A stretch of DNA of 64,000 bases from Vanilla planifolia (taxonomy: Eukaryota; Streptophyta; Magnoliopsida; Asparagales; Orchidaceae), in the NCBI GenBank assembly GCA_023846275.1, contig CM043875.1, forward strand, positions 2,849,569 to 2,913,568, given 5' to 3'. The notes beneath the pieces are model-generated. The model was not told where the DNA came from, ran no database searches, and saw nothing but the letters and a program-made list of their open reading frames with translations. Positions 36,961-50,000 of this stretch are shown here, in pieces. A program made the position numbers and the translations under genes. The stretch's first letter is position 1. Each line of letters opens with the position of its first letter.

Positions 36961-37500
36961 GTAGCTCTATCAAAATCATTATTTTAAGAAATATTGTATA
37001 TTTTTAGCTTAATTAAGTTGTCATCATCCTCTCTATTGTCTTATTAGATTTGCCCAAATCGTCATCATTAGTTATGATTTCATTGTTCATCATGTTATAT
37101 TATTTTTACTGACTTTGTCATCTTATTAACATTAAAAAACATATTGACTTTATTATCTTATAAATCATATAATGTTATATTTTAAATTATTATAATTTAT
37201 TTTAAAAAAATTAAAAGTATTTTTATGTATATTTAGTTTAACTATTATTTATTAAATATTGTAATATTTCAATGGCAAATTTTTATTTTATTAATTTTAT
37301 TATATTCTCATCCAACTGCGTTTATCAGCCGAAAACGCCAGACCTATAATTGGTGGGGGCGGACAACGATTTTACAACCATGATGATCCAACGGTTGTTT
37401 TCCCTTACTGAAAACTATAGCGTTCATCTCAACCATCCACGTCAGCAACGATATCAACGAAGCGCATGCTCGTTTCACAGGGAAACACGGGTCTTCTCCA
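36961..37500. other. Intergenic DNA upstream of LUH
   Basis: AT-rich to about 37310, then GC-richer promoter-like sequence. The latter contains TCCAACGGTTG near 37386, close to the MSA cell-cycle element consensus, and CCACGTCAGC near 37438, a bZIP-type ACGTCA core. These short motifs are suggestive only. Confidence 0.4.
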
Positions 37501-37516
37501 TTAAAAAAATGCCGCG

Positions 37517-37523
37517 TATAAAA
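37517..37523 (+). promoter_or_regulatory. Probable TATA box of LUH
   Basis: TATAAAA in the context GCCGCGTATAAAAGTTGAC, about 490 bases upstream of the LUH ATG, followed by GC-richer leader-like sequence with a TTAGGGTTTAG telo-box-like motif near 37697. Confidence 0.55.
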
Positions 37524-37715
37524 GTTGACTGTCTCACGTTTTTGTTTTTTAAGAGTTTTGCTCGAACCCAACCGCTATCCGAAGCGCGACAGCTGAAGAA
37601 TTGTTTCCGAGCCTTGAGGTTCGTCTCTACTTCGAGGCGGTGAGGAGGAGAGCGTGGTCTCCGTCATCCCTGTTGCGGTGTTTTGCTTCGTCTTTTTAGG
37701 GTTTAGACATCGGCG

Positions 37716-37986
37716 ATGATCTCTGACATCTAATTCAGCTTTTTTTTTTATCTGGTGGATAATTCTTGCTATAGAGGTTGGCGTGCAATAGGCCAAGTGC
37801 TTGATAGTTGGAGGTAGAAGAGGATTCCGCTCGAGGCGATTCACCGATTTGTCGTGAGCTCGTATCACAATGCTCGCAGTGTCTGATCAGGATTCTTGTG
37901 AAGTTTTCTGTCTGGGATCGTGTCAACTTTTCTAATTCGAAAGGCACGTTTGTCTGTCTGGAAGCGTGATGCTTTGCATGAAGTGA
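37716..37986 (+). promoter_or_regulatory. Three short upstream ORFs in the presumed LUH leader
   Basis: ATG-to-stop frames at 37716-37733 (5 codons plus stop), 37870-37935 (21 codons plus stop) and 37969-37986 (5 codons plus stop), all ending before the LUH ATG at 38009. They act only if this whole segment is kept in the mRNA; a leader intron cannot be excluded. Confidence 0.5.
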
Positions 37987-38008
37987 ATTCTGTATATCAA
38001 AGCGGAGC

Positions 38009-41000
38009 ATGGCGCAGAGTAATTGGGAAGCTGATAAAATGTGCGTATTTCATCATATTATTTAGCTTTTGAATTGCCAATTTTTTAATTTTACTTTTTT
38101 TCTTTCCCCTGTTCTTTTCCCCTGATTGCCCTATGCTTAGGTTGGATGTATACATCTATGACTATCTGCTTAAAAGAAATATGCAAACAACTGCAAAAGC
38201 GTTCATGGCTGAGGGGAAGGTTGCCCCTGATCCAGTAGGTAATAAACTTATCTGTACTTTTTTATTTGTGGATATCATTGATGAATTTTACCTATTTAAA
38301 TTTATATCACATATTTTCGATATTAATCCCAATTATAGAGTATTTGTCTTTGATCAGTCTAGTCATGGTATTTGTGGTCTTACATAGTGATTTTAGTGGT
38401 CGGTCACATGATAGTCTTAATGATCTTAGTGTTATTACTTGATGGTCTAAAAGATTTTGGTGGTCATATTTAATGGTTTTAATCATTCTTGACTTTTAAT
38501 TAATGGCATCTTCAAAATGGTATTACAACGATGTTTACACTATTATAAATCATATTTTGTGTAAGTTTTACCTTTTTTTGTTTTATTTAGATGATTTAAT
38601 TTTCTTCTTAAATTCTTATTCTTGTAATCTTCTTTTCATTTATTATAGTGGTATTATAGTAAAAAACTATGGATGACATATCTTATGCGGTGGAACCTAT
38701 CTTGACTGGGAAAAACTACAATTGATGGAGTATTCAAGTGAGTTTTTTTTTATTATCATGAGTTGCTAGGTGTTGTAGAAACTTGAGTAATGGATCTTCT
38801 TAGAATACATTGGAAGCACAATGGAGCATCCATGGTGAGAGCAAGAAGGATAAGAAGGATTAAAATTAATATTTTGTTCATCAAGTTTTTAGTGATGAAG
38901 CTTTAGAGAAGATCATGAGAGCCGAATCATCAAAGCAACACTAGGACATTCAAATGATGCCATACAATTAACAAACAAAACTACGATGGTCAGGCTTTAA
39001 ACTTTGAAACATCGGTATGAACTTTTATGAATGGAATTGTTTGAGTTTGTTAATGACTACGTAAGTCAAAAACTTGTCATGACAAATCAAAGAATGACCT
39101 CTAGAGAGAATACAAGGCTTACAACAATATGGACATCTTGCGGATACTTACAACCAATGTTTAGCATGTCATGGTGTTGATTGAAGAAGCACATGATCTA
39201 TCTATTATAATGCTTGTTGGATTGTCTGACATGCTGCAGGCCCACAGACAGCAAATGGAACAAGTATTTCAAAGCCAAGCCCTTACCAAAGATGAGCAAG
39301 GTACTAATAAAAATCAGAAGGATATGGTTGTGGTTATCACTGCAACAATAGAGGCCTTGGTTTTTACTACAACAATCTTGGAGGTAGAAGCAACTAGCAA
39401 AATGATTTAGAGAAATCAGGTTCTGGTCATCAACAAATTTCAAATTTTAGAGCCCAATGTCATGGTTGTGGTAGAGTAATGTACGATAAATTTAATGTTG
39501 AATGTTATTACTGTCACAAATGTAGCCATCATACAGTGATTGCAAATCTAGAGAGAATAATGACAGAGTTCATTGTGAATTAGAAGTTGAAGATGATGGA
39601 TAGCATAGTTGGTGAATTATCAAAATACTGCATATGGTTTCTCATTGCTGGGTGCAACAACTACAATTAAGGCAAAAGGAAGTGTTTTATTGATTTGGAT
39701 AAGTCATTTTGCTTGATTATTAATTTTACCTATGAAATCATCATCCAAGTGATGGAAAGGGACGAATTGTCAACTTAAAGATTGGAGATTACAAATATTT
39801 TTCTAACGTGTTATTTTGCCAAACACGAAGAACAATTTATTGAGTATGGGCCAATTACTGGAAAAAGGGCATGATATGCGTTTAAATGATATTCAACTCT
39901 TTCAATAGTTGATACAAAAGATGCATGAATTCTTAAGGTTCTCTTATCAAAAAATTGTATGTTCAAGTTAACATTGCCAATAATGTTTTTACTTGCCTTA
40001 ATATTACCATGAAAGATGAATTTTGGTTGTAAAATCTTATTCTCGTTTATTTAAATTTTGACTATTTGTATCTAGTAGCTCAAGAGAAGATGGTGTAAAG
40101 CTTAATTAGTATACATCATTCATACCAATAGTGCGAGTTTTGCACTCTTGAAAAACAAACTAGATTGCCTTTTATAGCAAGAAAGAATTAACATGCATTC
40201 TGCTAGAGTTTTTTCGTTCTGATTTATGGCTCAATGATTGCTATGTCAAATGATAACAACAGATAATTTTGTTTTAGGAATTTGAGCTGTATTAATTTGA
40301 ATTTGAACAAAATTTTATAAATAAGACCTTTAATTTTCTGTTTTTATGAATGTAATTAATCTTTTATAAATTTTATTTAAAATTTGATGGATTTCAAATC
40401 GATACTTGGCCTTTTGGTTTCCTCCATTGAGATTTTGATGAATGTGTGCCTTAGTTTCCCAAAGGATGGCATTGGTTGGCCTTACTCCCCTCTTTCTTTC
40501 TCTTTCTCAACTTGACATTGTCAAATTGTTGGCGTCACCACTGTTGCCAGTGATTTGTTCTTCGTTTGTTGCTAGCATGCAACAGCATAAAAAAAGAAAA
40601 AAAATCTCATTATTGCTGCTGGTTTCTCCCTTTACCATGTCTTGAATGACGACTCTTGCTGTTGTCGCTTCCGTCAATTGCTGCTGGCATCCTACAACTA
40701 CGCCTGTGCTTACATATTGACTCTTCCTGTTCACCATGTGATTGACTAACAACAGTCACCTCTGTACTCTACGAGCTTGAGCTCGTTGACTGTGCAGATG
40801 TCTCTGAGTCACCAACTTTGCTCTGTTGCTAGCTCACCTTGCAGCTGACGTTGTTGGTATTCTTGTCAAGATCTAATCACAGCTCTCATCGTTGTTGTCA
40901 GAGTTCACTCATGCACTTCTTGAACTTAGCATTACTATGTGCTTGCAACCCTATCACCAGGCAAGTCATTGTGTGCATTAGGTTTTGCGAACCAATTTGG

Positions 41001-44000
41001 TTCGCCTAACAAGTTGAATCTAGTCAGTTGCCTACTCTAATCCCTTTGACCACAAACAAAATCAGTTCGCTTGAATTGGATTAATCCAACCTGAATTAGA
41101 TCAGAAATTGCAATCAAATTCTCACTTGGGCAATGCGTTTCAAACTATTTCCAATAGGCACTTAAGGATAGCTCCATATCCTAAGGCAAAGTAATTCTAT
41201 TGTTGTCGTGTATCTCAATTCTTTTGAAGAGTGGCTAGGACACATTTCATCGATCCAAATTTGTAGTTGGCCAATATGTTTATCATAAGATTGACGATGG
41301 AGATTAAGAAGGAGATAGAATTATATAACCCTCAATCACTTGAGGAAGCAAGAAACTTAGTGTAGTTGGTAGAGAGGCTTATGAAGATTATGCCCTTCAG
41401 CATTAAATATAAAATGCAAGGGTCAACCATTGGGGTGCTTAAGACTATAGTTATGCTTAGGTTATTACCATCTACATCTAGTTTTTTGGTTGTTGGGGTT
41501 ATTACTATTGGTAACCCTAAAGAACCAATTGAATAGTGTTATAAGTGTAAGTAATTAGGACATAAAAGGTGTCAATTTAAGGCTATTCTAAGTTTAGAGT
41601 GGGAGGATAATCTTCAGGTTTATTATGACGATGGTAAGGATACCCTATTCATTGATGAGAAAGGGCAAGGAGAGGATAAGGATGGGCACATACGTGTTAT
41701 GAGATGCTTATTCGTTGACGAGAAAGGGCAAGTAGAGGATAAGGATGGGCACATATGTGTTATGAGGCATATCTATATCTAGAGGAGAGTGAAAAGATTG
41801 GAAAAGAAAAAATATCTTTATTACCTTTGTGACTTATTATAATAAGAGGTTGAGATTGGTCATAGATGAGGGGAATGTCTTGAATGTGATTTACAACTGC
41901 ACTTAGACTGTACTTTTCTTGTAGTCACCTCCAATGTTTAGCTTCTCTAGAGACTTTATGAGAATAAGATTTGGAACTTTGGATGTCTTGAGAGTGGAGA
42001 GTTATACAAGAGAGAACACTTATATATTCAAATCTACTATTTAGAATAGTAGATTACATCCCTTAAGATTATCTAAAAAACTTTCCCCTTTTAAACCTTC
42101 TTTAGAAATAAAGCCCATTATTTTACAGAAGAAAATGTTATAGCTCATTACTTATTTTATCATTAAAAAACTTATGATTGTTTCTTTAAATTTAGAGACT
42201 AACTTGAAATAAGATTTTCAATAAAAGTATAACGGGTAGACTTTCATAGCTTTAGAAAGCAATTTTCTAATAGCAGAGCACTATATGTCCTTAAAGTTTT
42301 ACATGTTCCATTTAAGGCAAATATTTTATCTAAAATCGTGAAATTGTTAGAGGAGTTAACTGATATTATTCTTGAGGAGCTCCCATTATGAGTTGCCTCC
42401 CATGTGGGATATTCAAAATGTGGTTGATTTGATATCGAGTTCTCTTAACTACTAAATTTATATTATAAGATGAACATTGAGCATGCAAAATTAAAATGAC
42501 AAATAGATGAACTCTTTAATAAAGGATTCTTATAGGAGAATCTCAATCCATATGCTATGCTTACACTATTAAAGCTTAAGAAAAATGAAATTCGAAGAAT
42601 GTGAGTTGACAGTAGGGCCATTAATGCCATCATTTATAGGTTTCTTATATCCAAACTTGATGAGATGTTAGACTTAATATCTAGTGTAAGCTATTTTGCA
42701 AAGATTGAACTCAAGAGTGGTTATCACTAGATTAGCATTTGCTAAGAGTTAAATAGAAAACTGTATTTAATATTTTAGATAGGATGTATGAGTGGCTTTT
42801 CATGCTCTTTGGGTTATAAATTAAGCTTAGCACGTTTATGAGATTAATGAATACTATTTTTTAAAGACATTCATAGAAAGAATTTTAATCATATATTATG
42901 ATGATAGTTTGATCTATAGTGTTGATGAGGTAATACACTTAAAGCATCTTAGAAGTGTATTTGAATTATTGAGGGAAGAAAAGTTATTTATAAATTTGAA
43001 AAAATATTTGATCATACAAAAGGAGGTGAATTTTCTATATTTCATTGTGTCAATGGCTAGTCATCAACCTTATCCAATGAAGGTTGAATCTATTGTGGAA
43101 TAGCCTATACCCAAGAGCCTTATTTAGGTTTGCAATTTTTATCGGTTAGCTACATTATGTTTGAGATTTATTAAGGATTTTAGTACTATTGTAGCATCAT
43201 TATTGACATTCTAAAAAGAGATAGATTTGCTTGAACTTGGGGAGTAGAGAAAGCTTTCATTCAAATTAAGGTCCTTATAATTTTAGCACTTGAACGTCAT
43301 TTGCTTGATTTTTCAAAACTATTTGAAGTTGCTTGTTCTGTATTTGGTGTTGGCATTAAGGGAGTATTGAATCAAGATGGTCACCTAGTTGCATACTTTA
43401 ATAAGAAGTTGAATGGGGTTAAGCAATTTATTTTGCTTATGATAAGAATTTTTTTGCTATTGTACAATCTTTGAAGGCATTGAAGATATTAGTTATTGCA
43501 TCGAGAGTTTATTTTTTCTATAGCTCACCATGTCTTAAAGTACATTAATGCTAAAAAAATTATAGACAGACTATGAGAGAAGAATTTCTTCAAGATAACT
43601 CATTTGTGGTAAAGCATAAACATTGAATTCATAATAAGCAAGCAGATGCACTATCAAGGTTTGCTCTAGTTAATTCATCTTTAGAAATCGATGTTTTGGG
43701 TTTTAATAAGACTTAAAAAAAATAGTATCTCACTTATCTTGATTTTTATATTATCTATAGCAGTTTAAAGGACAAGTCAATGGTTTTATGTAATATTTTT
43801 AACATTATAGATGGATATCTTTTTATAAGAAGAGTATTATGTATCCTTGGGACATTATTAAGGAACTTTTTGATAATAAAATTATCATCTGGGGAAATTT
43901 AAAGTTATATTGGTAGAGACAAAACAACCAATGTATTAGAGGCTAAATTTTATTAGTTCTTACTAAATAGGAACAAATCATCTTGTTTCTCAATGTCATA

Positions 44001-47000
44001 CTTATAGGTTAGCAAAGATCACTAAGTAAAAATTAAATATATTTCTTTGGTCAATCCCATGGAGACTTTGGGAGGACCTATTTATGGATTTTTTTAGGAC
44101 TTCCATGCACTACTAGACGTTTTGATAGTATTTTCCTAATAATAGATAGATTTTTAAAAATGGCTTTCTTTATAATATGCCAAAAAACCTATGATGCTTC
44201 TTAAATAGCCAAATTGTTCTTTAAAGAAATAGTTTAGTTGCATGGGTTATTTGTTTCATAAGTTTAGATGGAGATGTTAGGTTTATATCTTATTTTTGAA
44301 AAATATTATGGGAATTATTTGACATAAAATAAAAAATTTCTTTGATATTCCACTCTTATATTTATATGCCAATTGCGATAGTTAATGGGACATTTGAGAA
44401 TTTGTTATAGTAGTAATTGAAAAAAATATTAAGAATTAAGACTTATACTTACTAAGAACTTATTTTGCATATAATAACATTGTTTTCAAAATTGCAAAAT
44501 TATCATCCTTTTAAACAATATAATTAAAATCCTAAAAGAGTTATGGATTTTATGAACATTCTTTGTCATTTATTTTTTTTTTAATTTTGCATTTACATTT
44601 GCATAAGAGTTTTAAAATTTTTATTAAATTGTTAAGTGGTAGATTGAAACAAGAAATTTAAATATACTGATACAATAAATAGTGGTAGGTCTTTGAGGGA
44701 ATTTAATAAAGTTGATTATGTATTTTCAAATACAACAAATTATATGCAAAATCTTGTGCTTATCTTTAAATTATTAGAAACTTGAATAACGCTTGATATG
44801 TTTATTAGCAAAATTTCTTCAATATTGAAGATTTATTGTCATACAAGGGTTTTTTGCGTGATGAGGACTTACAAGTTAACTTGATGCAGGTGGTTCAAGT
44901 GATAGTCTATTTCTCATGTCTTATGAACCAATGTTTCTTGAGATTGATAGTATTCTAACTGGATGCAGGTGGTTCAAGTGATAGTCTATTTCTGATGTCT
45001 TATGAATCAATGTTTCTTGAGATTGATAGTGTTTTAATTAATAAATCTTCTATTAGTTTTGATCTGTCTCACAGTTTTCTAGTCCATTGAAAAAATTAGT
45101 TTCTATTAGAAGGCACATAGTTGACACAAGAAGACATGCAAAAGTTTGCATTAGAACTACTATAGGACTATTTGGATTTCAAACTTGTAGAGCAGAAGTC
45201 TTCTTGTTGGCAGGAAGTTGATGATGAAGGAGCTAATTGTGCCGAAAAATCTAATCAGCTATAGGCTATGGATCAAAGCTCAGTCAAAGGCCTAAAAATT
45301 TGCTGAAAAACAAAGCCGAAATGCCTTTACAGGTCTAATGGGTCATTTATGAGAGCTGTCAAGGAACTAGAAGTTTCTACTCTAAGGTATCATCTGAATT
45401 AGATGCAACTTTTCTCCTTAAAGCCTGTCATTTTTCTTGGTAGGAATTTGAATGAGATTTTAGGAAATAGGATCTTTAATTTTGTTGTTTTGTGGATCAT
45501 TATTTGGTTATTGATTTTCTCCATTGAGGTTTTATGCATGAATGCATTAGTTTCTCAAAGGAAGGCTTGACCTTCTCGTCTTTGCTTTTGTTCCTCCACT
45601 GAACTTTGTAAATGTTGGTAAAACTTCAAATGCATGTCAAGTGTTTGGCTATGCAATTTGGTGAGTCAAAATCACTTTTCATTTGAGGAAGCATTGAAGA
45701 TTTTTGTTTACAACACCCTTGAAATCAATTTGGCAAAGAATATAATTACACATGGAAACAGTGCAACAATTGTTTTCATTTTGTGAGGCATGAAATTAAA
45801 GAAAGGTGATTAAGTTGGAGTTTTGCAACATTGAAAACCAGATTGTTGACATTATCAACAAACCATTGAAGCATGAAGCTTTTGTTGAATTGAAGTGGTT
45901 GTTAGGAATGATTGCTTTTTTGAATTTAGATTAAGGGAGGATATTGGTATTAATCTTGGTTCTAGAGTATTTTTTTTGAATAGTGGAGTTAGTCTTTGTA
46001 GTCTTACAAAGTGGTCTTATTAGTTTTAGTAGTTTTAGTCAATGTTCTTAATAGTTTAGTGATCTTACTCATCTTATTAATTCTTAACTTTTTATATAAT
46101 GTCTTCAAAGTAGGAGTATGGCTATGTTTATACTATTATAAAAAGTGTTTGATATGAGTTATAGGGGTCACCTTGATTTGTTTTATTTGAATGGAAAAAT
46201 TCTTCTTTAAAATTCTTATTCTTATTTTCTTTTTTTAATTTACCATAAATACAATTCTCATTCAATGAATTGTAGTTGGACTGTGAGTCATTGTGATTGA
46301 AGATGCAGAAAAATCCTTGAAAGAAAAAGGAGAGTGCGGAAGGCTTACCGCACTTCGCCGGTGCAGAAAAACCTACTGCACTTCACCTGATTCACTGGGA
46401 AAGTCGCCGTGCCAGATTAAAGAATGAAAAAGGAAATCTGATGTAGTCTTGGCTGAACGTCACTATAAATCACCCTCCCGTCGACTGCAAAGGGGACCGG
46501 AGGAGGCGGAAGTAGGGAGAGAGGGAGAAGGAGCAGAAGAATGATTAGTCTTGAGAAGCCCCTTCGGGGTGGTTGAAACCTTTGCAACTGTCACCGAAGA
46601 CTGATCGTAAGATGAGCAAGCTTCGTCTTCTGTCTGCAATCCTGAGTTTGCTGGAACCATCGCCAATTTCTACTCTGTCAGAAGGGTTCCTAGTCTTTCT
46701 CGCTTCCCGAGCCGTTACCGCAGACACTGCCTTACTGATTGTTGGCAACATTAATAGGTAATTAGGGATTAAATTGCACTTGATTGTGGCTTTTAAAAAG
46801 CTGCCCTAATCGGCTTGTGCCAACCTACGCTAACTCGCGTCGACCCATGACGACCTGTGTCAACCCACGTCGACCCACGCTGATCCGAAAAACCCGTGTC
46901 AACTTGCCGACCCGCACGCCTATAAACCCATGAACCCATGACGACCCGTGCCAACTCGTGTTGACTTGCAGACCTGCACTGACTTGTGTCGACTAGCCGA

Positions 47001-50000
47001 CCAGCACACTTGCATAGAATCGCGTCGACCTATGACGATCCGTGTCGACTCGCATCAATTGGCCAACCTGCGCTGACCCGTCCTGACCCGCACTGGCCCG
47101 CGATCACCCGAGCCGACCTACGCATACCTACGTAGCTCGCGCCCACCCGAGTCAAACCCTTGTCGACCCGTGTCGGCCCACGCAGACTTGCACCTACATG
47201 AGTAGACCCTTGCCGGCCCACGCAGACTCCGAGTTCGCCTAGGCCAATTCGCCACCTATTCTTGCCAACTACCGCCTATTTCGACCGATTCGTGGCCGAT
47301 TCAGCTAGCTCGCCACTGATCCGGCCAATTCTCCACCGTTCCAGACCATTCGCCGCCAATCCAGACTGATTCACCGTCGTTCCGATCGATTCGCAGTCGA
47401 TCCGGCCTATTCGCTGCCGATCTGACTAATTTGCCGCTGATCTCAGCCAAGTTGCCACCAATCCCAGCCAATTAACTGTTGATCCCGACTAAATCGTCGC
47501 TGATCTTGACCGAGTTGTCTCGATCTAAGCTGTTTCGTTACTGTATCCTATCGCATCATCTAAACATCAACTACGTTGTATTCAATATCAACTAGACATT
47601 TCTCAATAGTGTCACATACTTGCAAATCAAGAATTTTAACTCAAACTTTGCCACATCACGCCAACTTGTCATAAAGGTGTGCTCTAATCTTCTTCCAAAT
47701 AAATTGGGAATTTTCTTTATTCTGGCTTTCTCGTTGTTGTCTTAAGTTTTTGTTTAAATTCTCCAAATCCATTTTCGCATCAACAGTGACCTATTCTCAT
47801 ACAATGTTAAATATGTTACTGTTACAATTAAATGAGTATTGCTATTTTAACGTTAGGGTTTTAGTGTGGACATGTCCTGAAGAAACTATACAATTAATTT
47901 AAGAAAAGGGTGAAAATGGAAGCTAGTTTTTTTTTCTGCGTCATGATTTCCGCTGCTCCATGGTTTGGTAATCATTTTGCACGTAGAATACAACCATATC
48001 TGGTAGCTACTAAGAACAGTTATAGGTTTCTCTTGTATGTTTTTATTCATTGGATAATTTGCATCATATCTTTTACCCTTTTTCCTTGCAATAAAAATTT
48101 TGTTGTTTGCATTATGCATTAGTGCTTTTACATCTTACATGCTCATTTTATAAACTATAGCTAGCTTCAATGGCAAAGTACTTGAAACTTGACAAAGTGC
48201 ACTTGCAAAAATATATTGCGTTTCATTTCCTTGGGGAATGGAAATTTTTTTGTCTTATTCTTCAGTCGTAATTAATGAAGTTTGGTGATTAGGGTATATT
48301 ATTTTATATCCAAGCCATTTACTCCCATTTTTTTCCTAGGGCTCGCTATTTAGATACTCATCATCACTATTTTGGCATTAAATATGCTAATGAAGTTATG
48401 AAGTCAATAAAGTAAATTTTTTATGGCAACCATGTAAAATTTTGATTGACTCTACAGCAATTGATGCACCTGGTGGATTTCTATTTGAGTGGTGGTCCGT
48501 TTTTTGGGATATCTTCATTGCCAGGACAAACAATAAGCATTCTGAAGTGGCTTCAGCATATATTGAGGTATGGCTTCAAAAATAAAATAATTTATTGTCA
48601 ACCAATACCCTACACCGTTCAATTGCCGTAATAGCATTCACAGTCAACTATTTGCACCTGAACACTATTTATTGGCATACAGGCTCAGCAAATTAAAGCA
48701 AAGGAATACCAGCAGCAGCTCCAGATGCAACAATTGCAGTTCATGCAGCAGCGTCAGTTGCAATTACAAAGGGCTGGCTCAAATCATCCTTCTCTTAGTA
48801 GTCCAGTCAGTGGCATGAGTTCTGATGGAATTATGGGGCCATCGACTGCTACTGTTCTTGCAGCGAAGATTTATGAACAAAGTTTGAAGCATCCTTCCTT
48901 GATTGATTCTGAGACATCAAGTCAGCTTCTTGATCCTAACCGAACATCCTGTCTTAAGTCACCAACCAGTCATCCAGGGTAGTAAATTTTTTCACCAGCC
49001 TCCTGCCCTTTTGATTGCTACTTATTTTTTCTCTCTTTTTTGTGTATTCTTGGGATCTCATCATATTGCGGCAATTCTAAGTGTTCTCGGTGCTGCAGGC
49101 AACTAGCTCAAGGTAATGCAGGTGATGTGTCTGTTGCATTGCAACAAATGCAAGCGAGAAATCAACAGACTAATGTAGATACTCGTGGTCTACCTCTTTT
49201 GTTATATGCACATTTTGCATTTTTTAAATTTCATGCCATGAGTTCAATATATATTCATGGTTTCTTGCAATCTATCCATAGGACGTAAATGGTGATGGGA
49301 ACTTGTCAGTTGCTCAAAAATCATTGTCATTGGATCCATCATCAATATATAATCAGGGTATAACACAGTCAAAATCTGGATTACCTGGCCCTGGTTAGTG
49401 TAATGTTTCACACTTTAAAATTTGTTCAATATATTGCTCATAATCCTTTTTGATATCTCAATTTATTATTTTTTTTTCTTTTTTTCTCTAACTTAGATTT
49501 ACCAGTCTTCTTCTGGAATTTCTTGGGATTGTTTGCCAGCTACTTCTTTGAATTTGGACTTCTATTCTAACGCTAATTCATTCATAATTTGCAAATGTTC
49601 AATTTATTTCAAGGTTTTGAAATAAACTTGTCTAAATAGTGGTTGGGGATACTGACCAGAAATAGAATGTTATACTTTTGATGTTTGTTTCTTGTGCTCA
49701 AATAAATCATAGAGCCTTCTGCAGTAAAATTGTTATACTTATCCATGCTTATTTCTCAGCCATATTGTAATTTACTTTTTGCAGGTTTGAATCAAAACGT
49801 TGGTGGTCTTCCATTGAACGGCTGGCCTCTGACTGTAAGTTCTTCCCTAGGAGCACCTTTTTAACTATTGTATAAATTTTAACGTGTTAGGAATATATTC
49901 ATTAGTTATTCACTTAAGTCCCCTTTGAATTTATGCATGACACTATGATCTCTACTAAATATAATAATGTATTTGTTCTTTTAGGGAATAGATCAGATAC

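Larger units (their letters stand above)
40280..45630 (+). mobile_element. Ty3/gypsy fossil nested in the copia fossil
   Basis: Parts in order: gag traces near 41290-41410; a CCHC zinc knuckle near 41540-41580; reverse transcriptase from about 42380 ([19 protein letters not shown] signatures) to about 43120; RNase H traces near 43320-43680; integrase near 44050-44230 (DRFLKMAFF). Similar sequence at about 40380-40480 and 45500-45600 (TTTTGATGAATG/TTTCCCAAAGGA type) marks the two LTRs; exact ends are uncertain. It has many breaks and is not functional. Nesting shows that it arrived after the copia element. Confidence 0.7.
38316..46250 (+). mobile_element. Ty1/copia fossil in LUH intron 2, hosting a nested gypsy fossil
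   Basis: Two similar LTRs, about 38316-38648 and 45947-46250, share the tract CACTATTATAAA and AAATTCTTATTCTTGTA-like sequence. A primer-binding-site-like TGGTATTATAGT is at 38649-38660, and a polypurine tract AAGGGAGGA at 45933-45941 abuts the right LTR. Between them are gag (about 38670-39410, with IEEAHDLS), a zinc-knuckle-like stretch near 39490-39540, protease/pre-integrase traces to about 40280, and the C-terminal end at about 45760-45930. The element lies in the same sense as LUH, is heavily broken and looks old. Confidence 0.75.

Noticed and set aside
47030-47221. 63-codon minus-strand frame
   Set aside because: Lies wholly within the CpG-rich 10-bp minisatellite.
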